From contig CM043964.1 of the NCBI GenBank assembly GCA_014529385.2, positions 132,097,420 to 132,161,419 of the forward strand: 64,000 nucleotides of DNA, given 5' to 3'. The position numbers were made by a program, and so were the translations under genes. Position 1 is the first letter of the stretch. Each line of letters opens with the position of its first letter. The DNA is from Adiantum capillus-veneris. Lineage: Eukaryota > Streptophyta > Polypodiopsida > Polypodiales > Pteridaceae. The notes below the pieces were generated by a model. That model had not been told where the DNA came from. It worked only from the letters and a program-made list of their open reading frames with translations, and did no database searches. This document shows positions 31,182 to 40,299 of the stretch, piece by piece.

Positions 31182-33974
31182 CTATTGAGTTGAAGCTTGG
31201 TAAGTCCATGTTGTAAAGGCAGTTTTAGCTTGGTCCTCTAGCGCTATCGTGATTTGGTTGTAGCCTGAGTACCCATCTAGAAAGCTATAAGCTTCCTTGC
31301 CTGCAACTCTTTCGAGTACATGTTCGGAATATGGTAGGGGGTAATGGTCTCTTCTAGTAGCTGCATTAACTTTTTTGAGGTCCACGCACACCCTGAGTTT
31401 CTCATTCTTTTTTGGCATGATAACTATCGGAGACCCCCATTCAGAGTGTTCAATAGGATATATGAACCCACATTTGATAAGCTTTTCTAGTTCTTCTTGA
31501 ATGATCTTTACGTACTTAGGATTCATCGGGTAGGGTCTTTGTTGTACGGGCTTCGCAGTGCTAATCATAGGGATTGTATGTTGGACCACAGAAGGTGGAA
31601 CACCTTTCATATCATGGTATGTCCAAGCAAATACGTCCTTGAATTCCTTGAGAAGCTCTTTGAGGACCGCCTCTTCAACTTCTGTGAGGTCTTGGGCAAT
31701 AAAAACAGGTTTTGATTCTTCACTGGGGTCAGCTAATTCTATTTCTTTAACTATTGCTGGACCATCATAGATTCCATTATTCCCATCGATAGGTATTCTT
31801 TGGGCTTTTGTGTACACAACCTTTGCTTCCCCTGTGGTGTAAGATTTGAAATGTTCTGGTGCAGGATGCAAGTCTGTGGATTCTGGTTGTGCTTTGGTTT
31901 GTGCTTCCATTTCTGCTTTCTTGTGTTGTCGAGCTAACTCTTGGTTTTGACGCCTCCTTGCAGTGCGGCTCAACTTTGGCTTGTCTATGATCTCTAATTG
32001 GGCTATGTCATGGGGTCGTGGTCTACACCACATAACATTTTGGAGATATTCACCCCAATTGTCTACCAATTTTTGATGAGCATCACATGCCCCTATATAA
32101 CTGAGCCATTCTGCTGAGGATCTCTTCTGTTTTATCCTAGCACGTACATTGGCTCGATATCGACGCCTCTTAAGGTTTTTATTTTTCTTATTTGAGACCT
32201 GCTTTTGATTTGCATTTAGATCTGGCTCACTAAAGGAGTCCTTGTTGGTGTCCTCTTCACTCTCGGGGGAGCTATCATCGGTTGATGTGCTCGGTCCTTC
32301 CGAATGTTTTGACTCTGAACTTGCTCCACTCTCTAATTCATGAGTTTCAGAATCCGTTTCACTCTGGGAGTCAGTGTCCAAGTCGTGTTGGTCAAAGTCT
32401 TCTATTGAGCTATCAGTGTCACTGTCAGATTGGTCCACAATTGCCTTGCCCTTAGAAGATGCATGTTTGGCACTTATCATGTTTAGAGGTGCAATTTGTG
32501 GTACCTCTTCCCCCTCTGGTGTGACCCAAGTGGTTCCTCTATTTCCCCAGGTATCTATGGTTGCAGCTAGGTGTACCCAGTCTACGTTGTCTGATTCCGT
32601 CATACCCGGTAACACATCCATGTAAGGAGAATCTTGGCCAATGTCTGTATCCTTCTTACAAGTGTAACAATATTTTAGTGGGGCCGAGTGAACTGTGGTG
32701 TCAGAGCGATGATCAATAATGGTTTTACTCCCTAAGGGGTGTACTTTACCAGTCACCAAATCCACTCTAAGGACAGAGTCTTGGAATTGCAAATAGACAT
32801 GATTTTTAGACCAATCATGAACCATTTTTGCTTCCCTCATGAATGGTCGTCCTAAAATCATTTCATATGACATAAGGTGTTTAGAGAAATCCATTACAAT
32901 GAACGTATGTCGTACCTTGTGTCCTAGAACTTTGATCTTAAGATCCTTGAGCATCCCCATAGGTTTGGCTATGGTACCATTTGCCATCTTTACCACAATG
33001 TTAGTAACACTGAGGCGGGGTTTTCCCATGGATTCCCAACAATCTTTTGTAACGATGCTAACTCCCGCACCACCATCAAGAATTCCCTTTATAGTTAATC
33101 CCTTGGTAGTGATGGGTAGGGTCGCATTAGACTCGTCGCCTTCAAAATACTGCCCTAATTCGTTAATGGGTACCTCGATCACAGACTCGTGTCCATCTAA
33201 GTCAAGTGATTGCACATGATTTTCCTCATCAATCATAATCGAGTCAGGCCTATTTGGTTGCGCAAACTGCGGTAATCCCGTTCGTAGCTCTCCGTTAAGG
33301 AATGCTCGAAGTGCAAGGAATAACTCAGGATCTCCATACAGCTTTGCTATGATCGTGGTTCGGACCTCAGAAGACATGAAGTCCACTAGTTTGGCAACAT
33401 TCATTGGCATTTTGCAGGGTGCAGGTCCTTGACTAGGAACTGGTGAGGATGGAATCTCATATTCCTCAATGGGATCAGGTATTCCTTCGTTAAACATCCT
33501 TTCCAACAAGAAAGGTGTATGCTCACTTCCTAATGCCCTGTCCTCACTCCCTTCTTGGATGATACTAGATATGGCTAACGGTCTATGGTTCATGTGGGGT
33601 GGATGAACTTGCGTGGGAAACACTGTGTCATGAGTTTTGATATGCATGGGTTCTGGTTCTAGTTTCCTTTGAGTCTCCTCCACTAAACCTCTTAGATGTT
33701 TCACCTGCTCAATCTCGTCCACTGGGTTTGGATACGTCCCAATCTTCTTTTTACGATTCTTCCCTTTTTGCCCCTGCGGTTTATCTTGGGGGTCTTGGAT
33801 TGGATTTGGAAACACTTGTGGTGTTTTCAGAAGCTCTTTATGGTTTTCTCTTATTCGGTTTTCATTTGGTTCCATGTTACGGTTTTCTTTGTCGGTCTTT
33901 CCCTTTGTGGCATTGGTTCTAGTCTCCATTGTCTCGATTGAATCTGAATCATCCTCGAGGTCATTCATATACAC
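31182..33974 (-). CDS. Element E protease and truncated reverse transcriptase (930 aa)
   Basis: The open frame contains an acidic linker, the aspartic protease ILDGGAGVSIV (about aa 296) with EMILGRPFMREAK further on, a Ser/Asp-rich region (about 500-600), a basic stretch (KNLKRRRYRANVRARIKQKR) and the N-terminal fingers of RT: GFIYPIEHSEWGSPIVIMPK, LRVCVDLKKVNAATRRDHYP and FLDGYSGYNQI. It breaks off after KTAFTTW with an unrelated tail TYQASTQ, 40 bases from the polypurine tract. The YxDD active site, RNase H and integrase are deleted. It lies in frame with the gag piece upstream across one stop (34032-34034). Confidence 0.9.
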   Translation of the reverse strand: MYMNDLEDDSDSIETMETRTNATKGKTDKENRNMEPNENRIRENHKELLKTPQVFPNPIQDPQDKPQGQKGKNRKKKIGTYPNPVDEIEQVKHLRGLVEETQRKLEPEPMHIKTHDTVFPTQVHPPHMNHRPLAISSIIQEGSEDRALGSEHTPFLLERMFNEGIPDPIEEYEIPSSPVPSQGPAPCKMPMNVAKLVDFMSSEVRTTIIAKLYGDPELFLALRAFLNGELRTGLPQFAQPNRPDSIMIDEENHVQSLDLDGHESVIEVPINELGQYFEGDESNATLPITTKGLTIKGILDGGAGVSIVTKDCWESMGKPRLSVTNIVVKMANGTIAKPMGMLKDLKIKVLGHKVRHTFIVMDFSKHLMSYEMILGRPFMREAKMVHDWSKNHVYLQFQDSVLRVDLVTGKVHPLGSKTIIDHRSDTTVHSAPLKYCYTCKKDTDIGQDSPYMDVLPGMTESDNVDWVHLAATIDTWGNRGTTWVTPEGEEVPQIAPLNMISAKHASSKGKAIVDQSDSDTDSSIEDFDQHDLDTDSQSETDSETHELESGASSESKHSEGPSTSTDDSSPESEEDTNKDSFSEPDLNANQKQVSNKKNKNLKRRRYRANVRARIKQKRSSAEWLSYIGACDAHQKLVDNWGEYLQNVMWCRPRPHDIAQLEIIDKPKLSRTARRRQNQELARQHKKAEMEAQTKAQPESTDLHPAPEHFKSYTTGEAKVVYTKAQRIPIDGNNGIYDGPAIVKEIELADPSEESKPVFIAQDLTEVEEAVLKELLKEFKDVFAWTYHDMKGVPPSVVQHTIPMISTAKPVQQRPYPMNPKYVKIIQEELEKLIKCGFIYPIEHSEWGSPIVIMPKKNEKLRVCVDLKKVNAATRRDHYPLPYSEHVLERVAGKEAYSFLDGYSGYNQITIALEDQAKTAFTTWTYQASTQ

Positions 33975-34031
33975 GGGGTCATCTCCTGTTCCTATGTTTG
34001 TTTTGGAACTTGGCTTTGAATTTCCCGTATT

Positions 34032-34754
34032 CTACGACCTCTTCCTTCGTGTCTTCTTTTTCTTTGCTTGGATAACTGACGCGGTATCTCTCTCTTCGAG
34101 GACATGACCTGGCCCTTGAAGCATGGACCGTGTAATCGCATAAGCGGGTGCGACGGGTGGTATTGGCGATGTCACACTAGCAATTTTGACCAAATTTAGG
34201 GGTGTGATTTTAGGCGCATTTGGGTTATAAGGGCATTGGGCAGTCAAGTGATCTATGCCACAACGATTACATGTGAGTATTGGCATTGCAGACGTGCTCC
34301 CTTGATTCATTTGCATCTGTGCAGCATTCTTTTGCAGCCTAATAGGGCACTCCGCTGCCCGATGTGGTCCACCACACTCGTAGCATTGAAGAGGTGGCCT
34401 CCTAGCCTGGGTGTTGATATTTTGACCTCTGGATGCGAGAGCAGCAGCTTGATAAACCGGCTTGACTTGCCCCCAACAATCTTCCATGTAGTATATAGGA
34501 CACTCTTCCAATGTATCAAGTCCGTAGGCAATACTAGTGCCTATTTCCTCCTCACAGCCATCTGCATAAGAATTAGATGGCTCGCAACCCACTTGGTTCA
34601 TAGGGGCGACCTTTGGATGCGGGGGCTGTGGTCCTAGCACAGGAGGTGGTAACGGTGTAGCTTGTACAACATTTTGAGATCTAGGGACCATGTGTTGCGG
34701 TAGTTGCTCAACAGGTGGAGCAACTAGGGACCATGTGTTGCGGTAGTTGCTCAA
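34032..34754 (-). pseudogene. Element E gag C-terminal part with zinc knuckles 3 and 4
   Basis: A Pro-rich stretch is followed by CYECGGPHRAAEC and CNRCGIDHLTAQC, two CX2CX3HX4C knuckles, and a basic end (KKKKTRRKRS) before TAG at 34032-34034. In element A the same place is open (KTRRKRVQKAAK), so the stop is more likely a mutation than a programmed gag-pol signal. The frame starts inside a 43-bp duplication. Confidence 0.8.
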
Positions 34755-34764
34755 CAGGTGGAGC
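34679..34764 (-). repeat. 43-bp tandem duplication in element E gag
   Basis: CTAGGGACCATGTGTTGCGG recurs at 34681 and 34724, a period of 43 bases. Since 43 is not divisible by three, it throws gag out of frame between the 34708-35316 and 34032-34754 pieces. Confidence 0.9.
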
Positions 34765-35316
34765 AGGCATCAATACAGGAGCTCGAGGTGCATCCGTCCA
34801 GGCTACAGGTGGTCTATTTGCCATCATACGTTTGATCATTAAACAATCCTTAGCTTGGTGACCATACCTACCACATGCGTTGTAAGTTCCATTAAATTTT
34901 ACTCTAAACGTAGGGCACTCACTAGTGCTATGTGGACCTAAGCAAATGGAACACCATTGTTGCTCCCTTCTTGGATACATGTGACTATTTTGAGGGGGTC
35001 GATTATCCTTAAGAGACTCTTGGATTGCCTTGGTGAGGTCTGTCAAGAATGTCTCAAATACATTTGGCTCATTGGCAATGGGCTTTGCAGTCATGGGTTC
35101 ATACTCAATGGCTTGTGAGCTAGTGGATCTCGTGTCGGTAGACACCCTCATGCCTGCTATCATCAAGTTGTCCTCCAATTGGATTGCATTGGCAGTGACA
35201 TCTTCCCAGGTTGTGATACCTCTAATCACTAGTCCATTATAGATTCCTTCATTCCTCAACCCTCGAATGAATTGATCAAGCAGTTGGTTATTGTTGAAGC
35301 GCTCATTTACAGGCAA
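34708..35316 (-). pseudogene. Element E gag middle part with zinc knuckles 1 and 2
   Basis: Follows the capsid piece after a one-base frame change near 35315 (element A keeps the frame there). It has FNNNQLLDQFIRGLRNEGIY, a linker, knuckle CSICLGPHSTSEC, and a second knuckle NACGRYGHQAKDC whose first Cys is Tyr. It ends in the 43-bp duplication. Confidence 0.82.
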
Positions 35317-37007
35317 CGAGAGTTTAAGTGCTTTAGACGACTAATGAAGTCCCTTACTGACTCTCCTTCCTTACGTTCGGCCTTCTGTAGCTGAGATGCT
35401 ACACCCCAAAGCACACCTTCTCGTATATACTCCTTTAGAAACAACCTTCGAAGGGTAGGGTAGATTGTTTTCTCGTCCACCCTTAGGGTTCTATACCAAT
35501 CTCCAGCCTTCCCACTTAATGTCAAGCTTAAGGCATTGCACTTATGTAGTTTGTTGCGTTCCCCTAAGGAATCACATACTTGTTCAAACACTTCAATGTG
35601 TTTTCTAGCATCTTCGTCCCCATTGAATTTTTGCGTGAGTTTGGCAATTTGTACTGCCTTACTTCTAGGCTCTCTATCAGATGCATCACGCATATTTTCC
35701 GCGATAGATCGACCTATGGTTTGAGCAAACCCTGCCAAGTCACCTATGTGAGGAGGTAGGGCCGGTGGAGGTACTCTTGGAATCATATGTGGGAGAGGGA
35801 CGGGTACCGGTCTTGGCATATGTGTGGATGATGCAGGATATGGAACATAACCGGGCATAGGTCCACTCGGATAAGGGCTAGGGAGCGGCACTCGAGGAGC
35901 ATAAGCAAGTGGTACAATTGGAGGTGTGGGGGCCATGTGTGCATAAGGGGCTAGAGGCACATATGGTCGAGACCCCATATTAGGTATTACGACACTAGGT
36001 AGTGGCACTGCGCTAACCGTAGATGTCATCGGTACATTCTCTGTCAGGCTTATCCCTGGAGTGAGCACTGTGTTTTCCTTAATAGAGGGTTGAGCCAAGT
36101 TAGGGAAGCTAAAGTTGTCGCTCGGAGGCTCAGATTGCATAGAGACCCCAGGTGAAATGACGTAAGATGGGTCCATGGGGCTCATTAGAGGAGTCTCCAT
36201 TTGTGATAGAGTAGGCTGTTGAGCCTTGCTCGTATCCAGAAATCTCATGGGGCCAGTTGAGAGTATATTTACCCCTCGGTTTTGCCTTTCGGATTGAATA
36301 ATGCCATGGATAACATTACAGATCATTTTCTGTTGATCTTCGATGCTCGTGGCACTAGAGGTGGATTGTACAATCTCTATCCATCCTACATGGTAGGCGT
36401 GGCCAGAGTGTAGATCCGTCAACACCTCAGTGTGGAGGTCGTATGTCCAATGATCATTAATGAACAATCCTTCTAGAGTCGACGTGTTAACGGTTTCTTG
36501 TGAGGTAGAAGCAATGTTGCTCCCCGTGGTTTTACTTGTCACCAACGGTACTCTAGAGGGAACTTCTGAAGGAGGCAGCTCAACAGGGCCTTCTTGGTAA
36601 GAAGTTGGCATGATATCCACATGGACACTCTTTGGGGGAGTGGGGTCCACGTGCGATGTGAAAGGAGAGTCCACTTCCCCACCCCCTTCGTGTGCTTCAT
36701 TTGCATCAGGTTTCGAGCGAGTAGCTCTACCTAATGTTTCCATGAAACGGCTAAACATACTAGTACTAGGCTGTGGAGCTTCGGGAGGTGCATGGCCTTC
36801 TCTCTCAGTGTTTTGGGTAGGGTATGCTTCCATGATTTCTGAGTCGGAGGAGGAATCACTAGCGGCTAATTTAGGGTCTTGGGTGGTGCTACCTTGTGTC
36901 CCCCCTGAGGGTCTAGAGCCTATCATGGATGGGTAATGGGTGTCCGTATGAACAGAGACACCCTCAATATGCTCGTGTTCTAACACCCGCCCAGAGCGTA
37001 AGTGCAT
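35307..37007 (-). CDS. Element E gag N-terminal part and capsid (566 aa)
   Basis: Starts MHLRSGRVLEHEHIEG, a start shared in style with element G (MNLRSGR) and common in Tat/Athila-like gag. A long Ser/Pro/Thr-rich region (about aa 20-420) precedes the capsid core VQIAKLTQKFNGDEDARKHI and LSLTLSGKAGDWYRTL, followed by LKEYIREGVLWGVASQLQKA. The length before the capsid core is unusual but equals that of element A where both survive. The start at 37007 is the first Met of the frame. It leaves frame at 35315. Confidence 0.85.
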   Translation of the reverse strand: MHLRSGRVLEHEHIEGVSVHTDTHYPSMIGSRPSGGTQGSTTQDPKLAASDSSSDSEIMEAYPTQNTEREGHAPPEAPQPSTSMFSRFMETLGRATRSKPDANEAHEGGGEVDSPFTSHVDPTPPKSVHVDIMPTSYQEGPVELPPSEVPSRVPLVTSKTTGSNIASTSQETVNTSTLEGLFINDHWTYDLHTEVLTDLHSGHAYHVGWIEIVQSTSSATSIEDQQKMICNVIHGIIQSERQNRGVNILSTGPMRFLDTSKAQQPTLSQMETPLMSPMDPSYVISPGVSMQSEPPSDNFSFPNLAQPSIKENTVLTPGISLTENVPMTSTVSAVPLPSVVIPNMGSRPYVPLAPYAHMAPTPPIVPLAYAPRVPLPSPYPSGPMPGYVPYPASSTHMPRPVPVPLPHMIPRVPPPALPPHIGDLAGFAQTIGRSIAENMRDASDREPRSKAVQIAKLTQKFNGDEDARKHIEVFEQVCDSLGERNKLHKCNALSLTLSGKAGDWYRTLRVDEKTIYPTLRRLFLKEYIREGVLWGVASQLQKAERKEGESVRDFISRLKHLNSRCL

Positions 37008-38144
37008 GTGCTTTTGATACCCTAAGGTGTCAAAAAGCTGCTCTAGGAGACCTTGTGACTAGTTTTTAGCGTGTTTTTTGTTTGTTTTTTTTTGCTAGAT
37101 TTTTTAGAGCGTGTCGTGGAATGGGCCGTGTGATAGCTCGAAACGAGCGTATCGGTCAGAGGGTCGTGCCGTGCTTTACAGCGCTCCGTTTGGTCACTCT
37201 ATGCCCTCGGAATCCCTAAAACTGTCAATTTCCAGTAGGGAACTAGGCCCAAACTAAAAGGTCTAAGGGTGCAAGTGGGAAGAGAAGGGAGGAGAGTGGA
37301 GGACTTGTCCCACATGCTCTCATTCTCTCTTGAGGAGGTAGGGTATATATATAAGAGTGAGTCTAGTATATATCATAGGACTGAGGCCGAGGCCTGGGCC
37401 TAGGCTTGGGCTTGGGGGCTTGGGCTTGGGCAAATGATCTCGATCCCGATCTAACTTTTATACAGACCCACCCGTACGTTTTTATAACTCACATTTTTTA
37501 TTTTCGAAAATTTAACCTCCCACTTACTCGCGTTTTTTTTTTGGTTTTTTTTTTCCAAATTTTTTTAATTATTAATTATTTTTATTTTTATTTTTATTTT
37601 TTTTAAAACCATTTTTTTTTTTGAGATATTATTTGGTACGCGTTTTGGTGCGCGTTGACCTCACCTAACTATTTACTGTCCCACCTACCTACTGACCTGC
37701 TAATCACTGGTTCACCTAATTACTAACCTACTTAATTAACTAATTGTGCGCCTAACTGTGCCCAAACCAGAAAACACAAAAAACTACAGAAAACACCTAA
37801 TTACTAACCTACTTAATTAACTAACTGTGCGCCTAGCTGTGCCCAAACCAGAAAACACAGAAAATGCAAAAATTGAAACTCGACAGAACTGTGCAGTGAA
37901 AACACAGAAAATGAAAAAAAGCAAGAAATGGTAACTGTGTGTAAACAGAAAAACAGAATTTTGCTAACTGTCTAACTAACACTAAATGTACGCAGCAGAA
38001 ACACAGAAAATGCAAACTGTGCGCAACAGAAAAACAGAATTAACACTTGCAGAAAAAATACGCCTTCCTCTCCCTCTTCTTTCCTACTGCAAACCACTCA
38101 TACAAGAAGCACAAAGTGCCTCTTGGGCTTAGTGCAGGGCTATT
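37008..38144 (-). other. Element E leader
   Basis: 1.1 kb without a gene, between the primer site and gag. It holds a GGGCTTGGG-type run (37385-37435), T-rich tracts (37520-37625) and an 81-bp tandem repeat (37713-37862). Confidence 0.75.
37713..37862. repeat. 81-bp tandem repeat in element E leader
   Basis: CACCTAATTACTAACCTACT recurs at 37713 and 37794 with matching sequence behind it (TGTGCCCAAACCAGAAAACA); the second copy is incomplete. Confidence 0.8.
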
Positions 38145-38161
38145 CCCCGGCAGCGGCGCCA
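38145..38161 (-). other. Primer-binding site, tRNA-Asp-like (element E)
   Basis: The minus strand reads TGGCGCCGCTGCCGGGG, four bases from the LTR end. It differs by one base from the complement of plant tRNA-Asp as I know it. The primer type fits Tat-like gypsy elements. Confidence 0.75.
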
Positions 38162-38165
38162 AAAA

Positions 38166-38748
38166 TGTGCGCTCCTTGCCGCACTGTCGAAGCAAGGGAC
38201 TTGCCGATACACCGTGTACGAGCCGCAGACGGCTCCAAGCACACAACTAGTTTAACTAGTAAGCTCAAGAGGGCAATGGTGTGTCACTCACCGCCTTATG
38301 CTCCTGCCGTAGAGGATTCCTCGCCGCGAAGAAGAGGGAGACGCCGCTACGCCGCGCTCAACCGCCTCGCCGCCGTCGTGCCGCCGCAACGCTCGATCGC
38401 ACACACACTCTCACACACTCTCTCTCTCTCTCTCACATGCACACACACAAGGAGATGGTGAAGGAGAAGGTGGAGATGGAGCAAGAGCAGCTTCTATTGC
38501 ACAATGAGAGAATGACTCAATTTTAGGTTTAATTGGCTTTTATGTGAGCTCACCCCATTCACACTTGGGCGCCCATGCTTAGCCAACTAACCCTAGCATG
38601 TTCGTGTTAGAGTGCGCCTCTCATCGGTGATCACTCTACCTTTCCCTATTGGACCGACAAGCTCGGTGCCTGACTCTACTTAAATAAATAATACGGTTAT
38701 AGTGTCCGTCGTAGGCGATAGGGTGTTCGTGAGCCACGAGGGTTAACA
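38166..38748 (-). repeat. Element E 5' LTR (right copy)
   Basis: 583 bp, nearly identical to 30560-31144. ATGTA follows at 38749-38753. On the minus strand TATTATTTATTTAAG (about 38679-38693) is the best TATA-like candidate. Confidence 0.93.
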
Positions 38749-38779
38749 ATGTAATTGACCATGCTACTATGAGTATTCA

Positions 38780-39840
38780 ATGATTCAAACAGTTTGAAAA
38801 TAGGGATTTTCCTAAATATGATCTTTATTCATGGAAGAAAACCTATTTTTGTTAAGCCAATGGAGGAGTTTACTTTCGATAATGTTGTCGTGTACATCAC
38901 CCAAAATGTCGGTGTATGGAAAGAAAAAATTAACACCCTCTCTATCTTCAACATAACAATTATCTCGCCTATGTTTGGTGAGAAATGAAAGAAAGCTGTT
39001 GATCATGCATTCCATAACCAAGTGCAAAAAATGGTCCCCAAGATAGACGTGATATTTTGTTTACAACTAGTAACTAAATTGCCTTTGCTTGTACCTTAGT
39101 AGTTTGATTCTTGTAGGTAAAAGGTGTATTTCAAGTATTCAATATTGATGATGCTTTAATAAGCAGATCTTGCTCTATTTGCAAGGATATAAAGACAAGC
39201 TATACTAGAGAAGGTGGATCTTGCTTTTCTTGCGAAAAAGATGTGCAAATTTTGATTGTCTCCGTTGTGAAGGATATTCTTAGCTAGGCACTCCCACATT
39301 CTTCACTACGTTATCTGTTGCGACAAGATTGTGGCAACCTCTAATCGAATCTCTACCACGAAAACTTGTAAAATGAAAGGTGGAACTCATAGATTCAGTT
39401 TTCATAGGCTCCCAATGCGCAAAACAACATTGTTATGTCCATTCCCCCAAGAACAACTCCATCTTAGCCCTCCATGAACAATTAGAAAGAAAAATTTAAA
39501 AAGCCTTGGATGAGATTATTCATTGTATGATTCTAGCATTTGAAGAATGGCTTGCAAATCTAAGCATTCTAAATATCATTTACATTGCTTATGCTAGGTT
39601 GACAACATCTGTACCAACTATTTTCATGAAAAGACAAATGGAAGAGATCTATACAAATAATTTCAACAAGGTCCTTCCTAAGCTATGGGGTGCTAACACA
39701 AACATTCAATGTGTTTTGAATGCACAACATAGCTGCTTACTGCACTTCTTACATTGCCAAAATGGATATCGTTGTAATGAGAACAATCCAGGATCAACTA
39801 GCATGTTGTGTTAATAACAACACAGATACTAATGAACGCA
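38780..39840 (+). pseudogene. Helitron-like gene fragment (RPA-like finger, helicase-precursor region)
   Basis: Plus-strand translation, with stops, gives two clues. At about 39130-39280, NIDDALISRSCSICKDIKTS continues to a second CX2C (FSCEK); the CX2C-X13-CX2C spacing resembles the zinc finger of replication protein A large subunit. At 39590-39800, ARLTTSVPTIFMKRQMEEIY, NNFNKVLPKLWGANTNIQ and SYIAKMDI resemble the conserved region between Rep and helicase of Helitron proteins. Plant Helitrons often carry RPA-like genes. No termini were found. The assignment rests on recalled motif patterns only. Confidence 0.45.
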
Positions 39841-40299
39841 TGTGAAAAGTAGAGAATGCAATTATTCACACCCAAAGAATGGGGTTTGGAATGGAGAGAT
39901 CTTTTGGAGCGAGATTTTGAGGGAGGTTTTTCCAAGCCTTTCACTGGAGGAAACACTTTCCATGCCTTGGTTAGAGATAGATTTTTGGAGGGAGTTTTTT
40001 TTGTTATTTCAGATTCCAATAGAACCTTCAAACTAACATGTACATTTGAAAAAATTATGCTTCACCTGCTTGAATAATGAATTGCTCCAAAAAAATTTAC
40101 AATATTAACAGTAGCTAACATGTACATTTGAAAAAAATATGCTTCAAACATAGCAGAAGAAAAAGAAGACACAAGCCACCCTTTCAAATCATGAATTTCT
40201 CCAAAAAGAATCACAATGTTAAATCAACAGTTATTGTTTGTGCTATACAATTACATATCAGTACTAGGAGATTTGAGTGAAATAATTCAATTACAATTC
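39841..40299. other. Unassigned stretch
   Basis: A short open frame on the plus strand (39856-40077, LFTPKEWGLEWRDLLERDFE) has no recognized domain; the rest is AT-rich and repeats the phrase AACATGTACATTTGAAAAAA (40034 and 40118). Confidence 0.35.

Larger units (their letters stand above)
30560..38748 (-). mobile_element. Element E: young, truncated Tat-like Ty3/gypsy retrotransposon
   Basis: LTRs 30560-31144 (585 bp) and 38166-38748 (583 bp) differ by about five substitutions and a small CT/CA length change. A perfect 5-bp duplication, ATGTA, flanks it (30555-30559 and 38749-38753). The minus strand holds a tRNA-Asp-like primer site, a 1.1 kb leader, gag with four zinc knuckles, protease and only the first part of RT. 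RNase H and integrase are missing. Recent insertion with defective genes implies it was mobilised by proteins supplied from another element. Confidence 0.95.

Noticed and set aside
34032-34034. Programmed stop-codon readthrough between gag and pol of element E
   Set aside because: The homologous position in element A is open and the surrounding gag is already broken, so a mutation is simpler.
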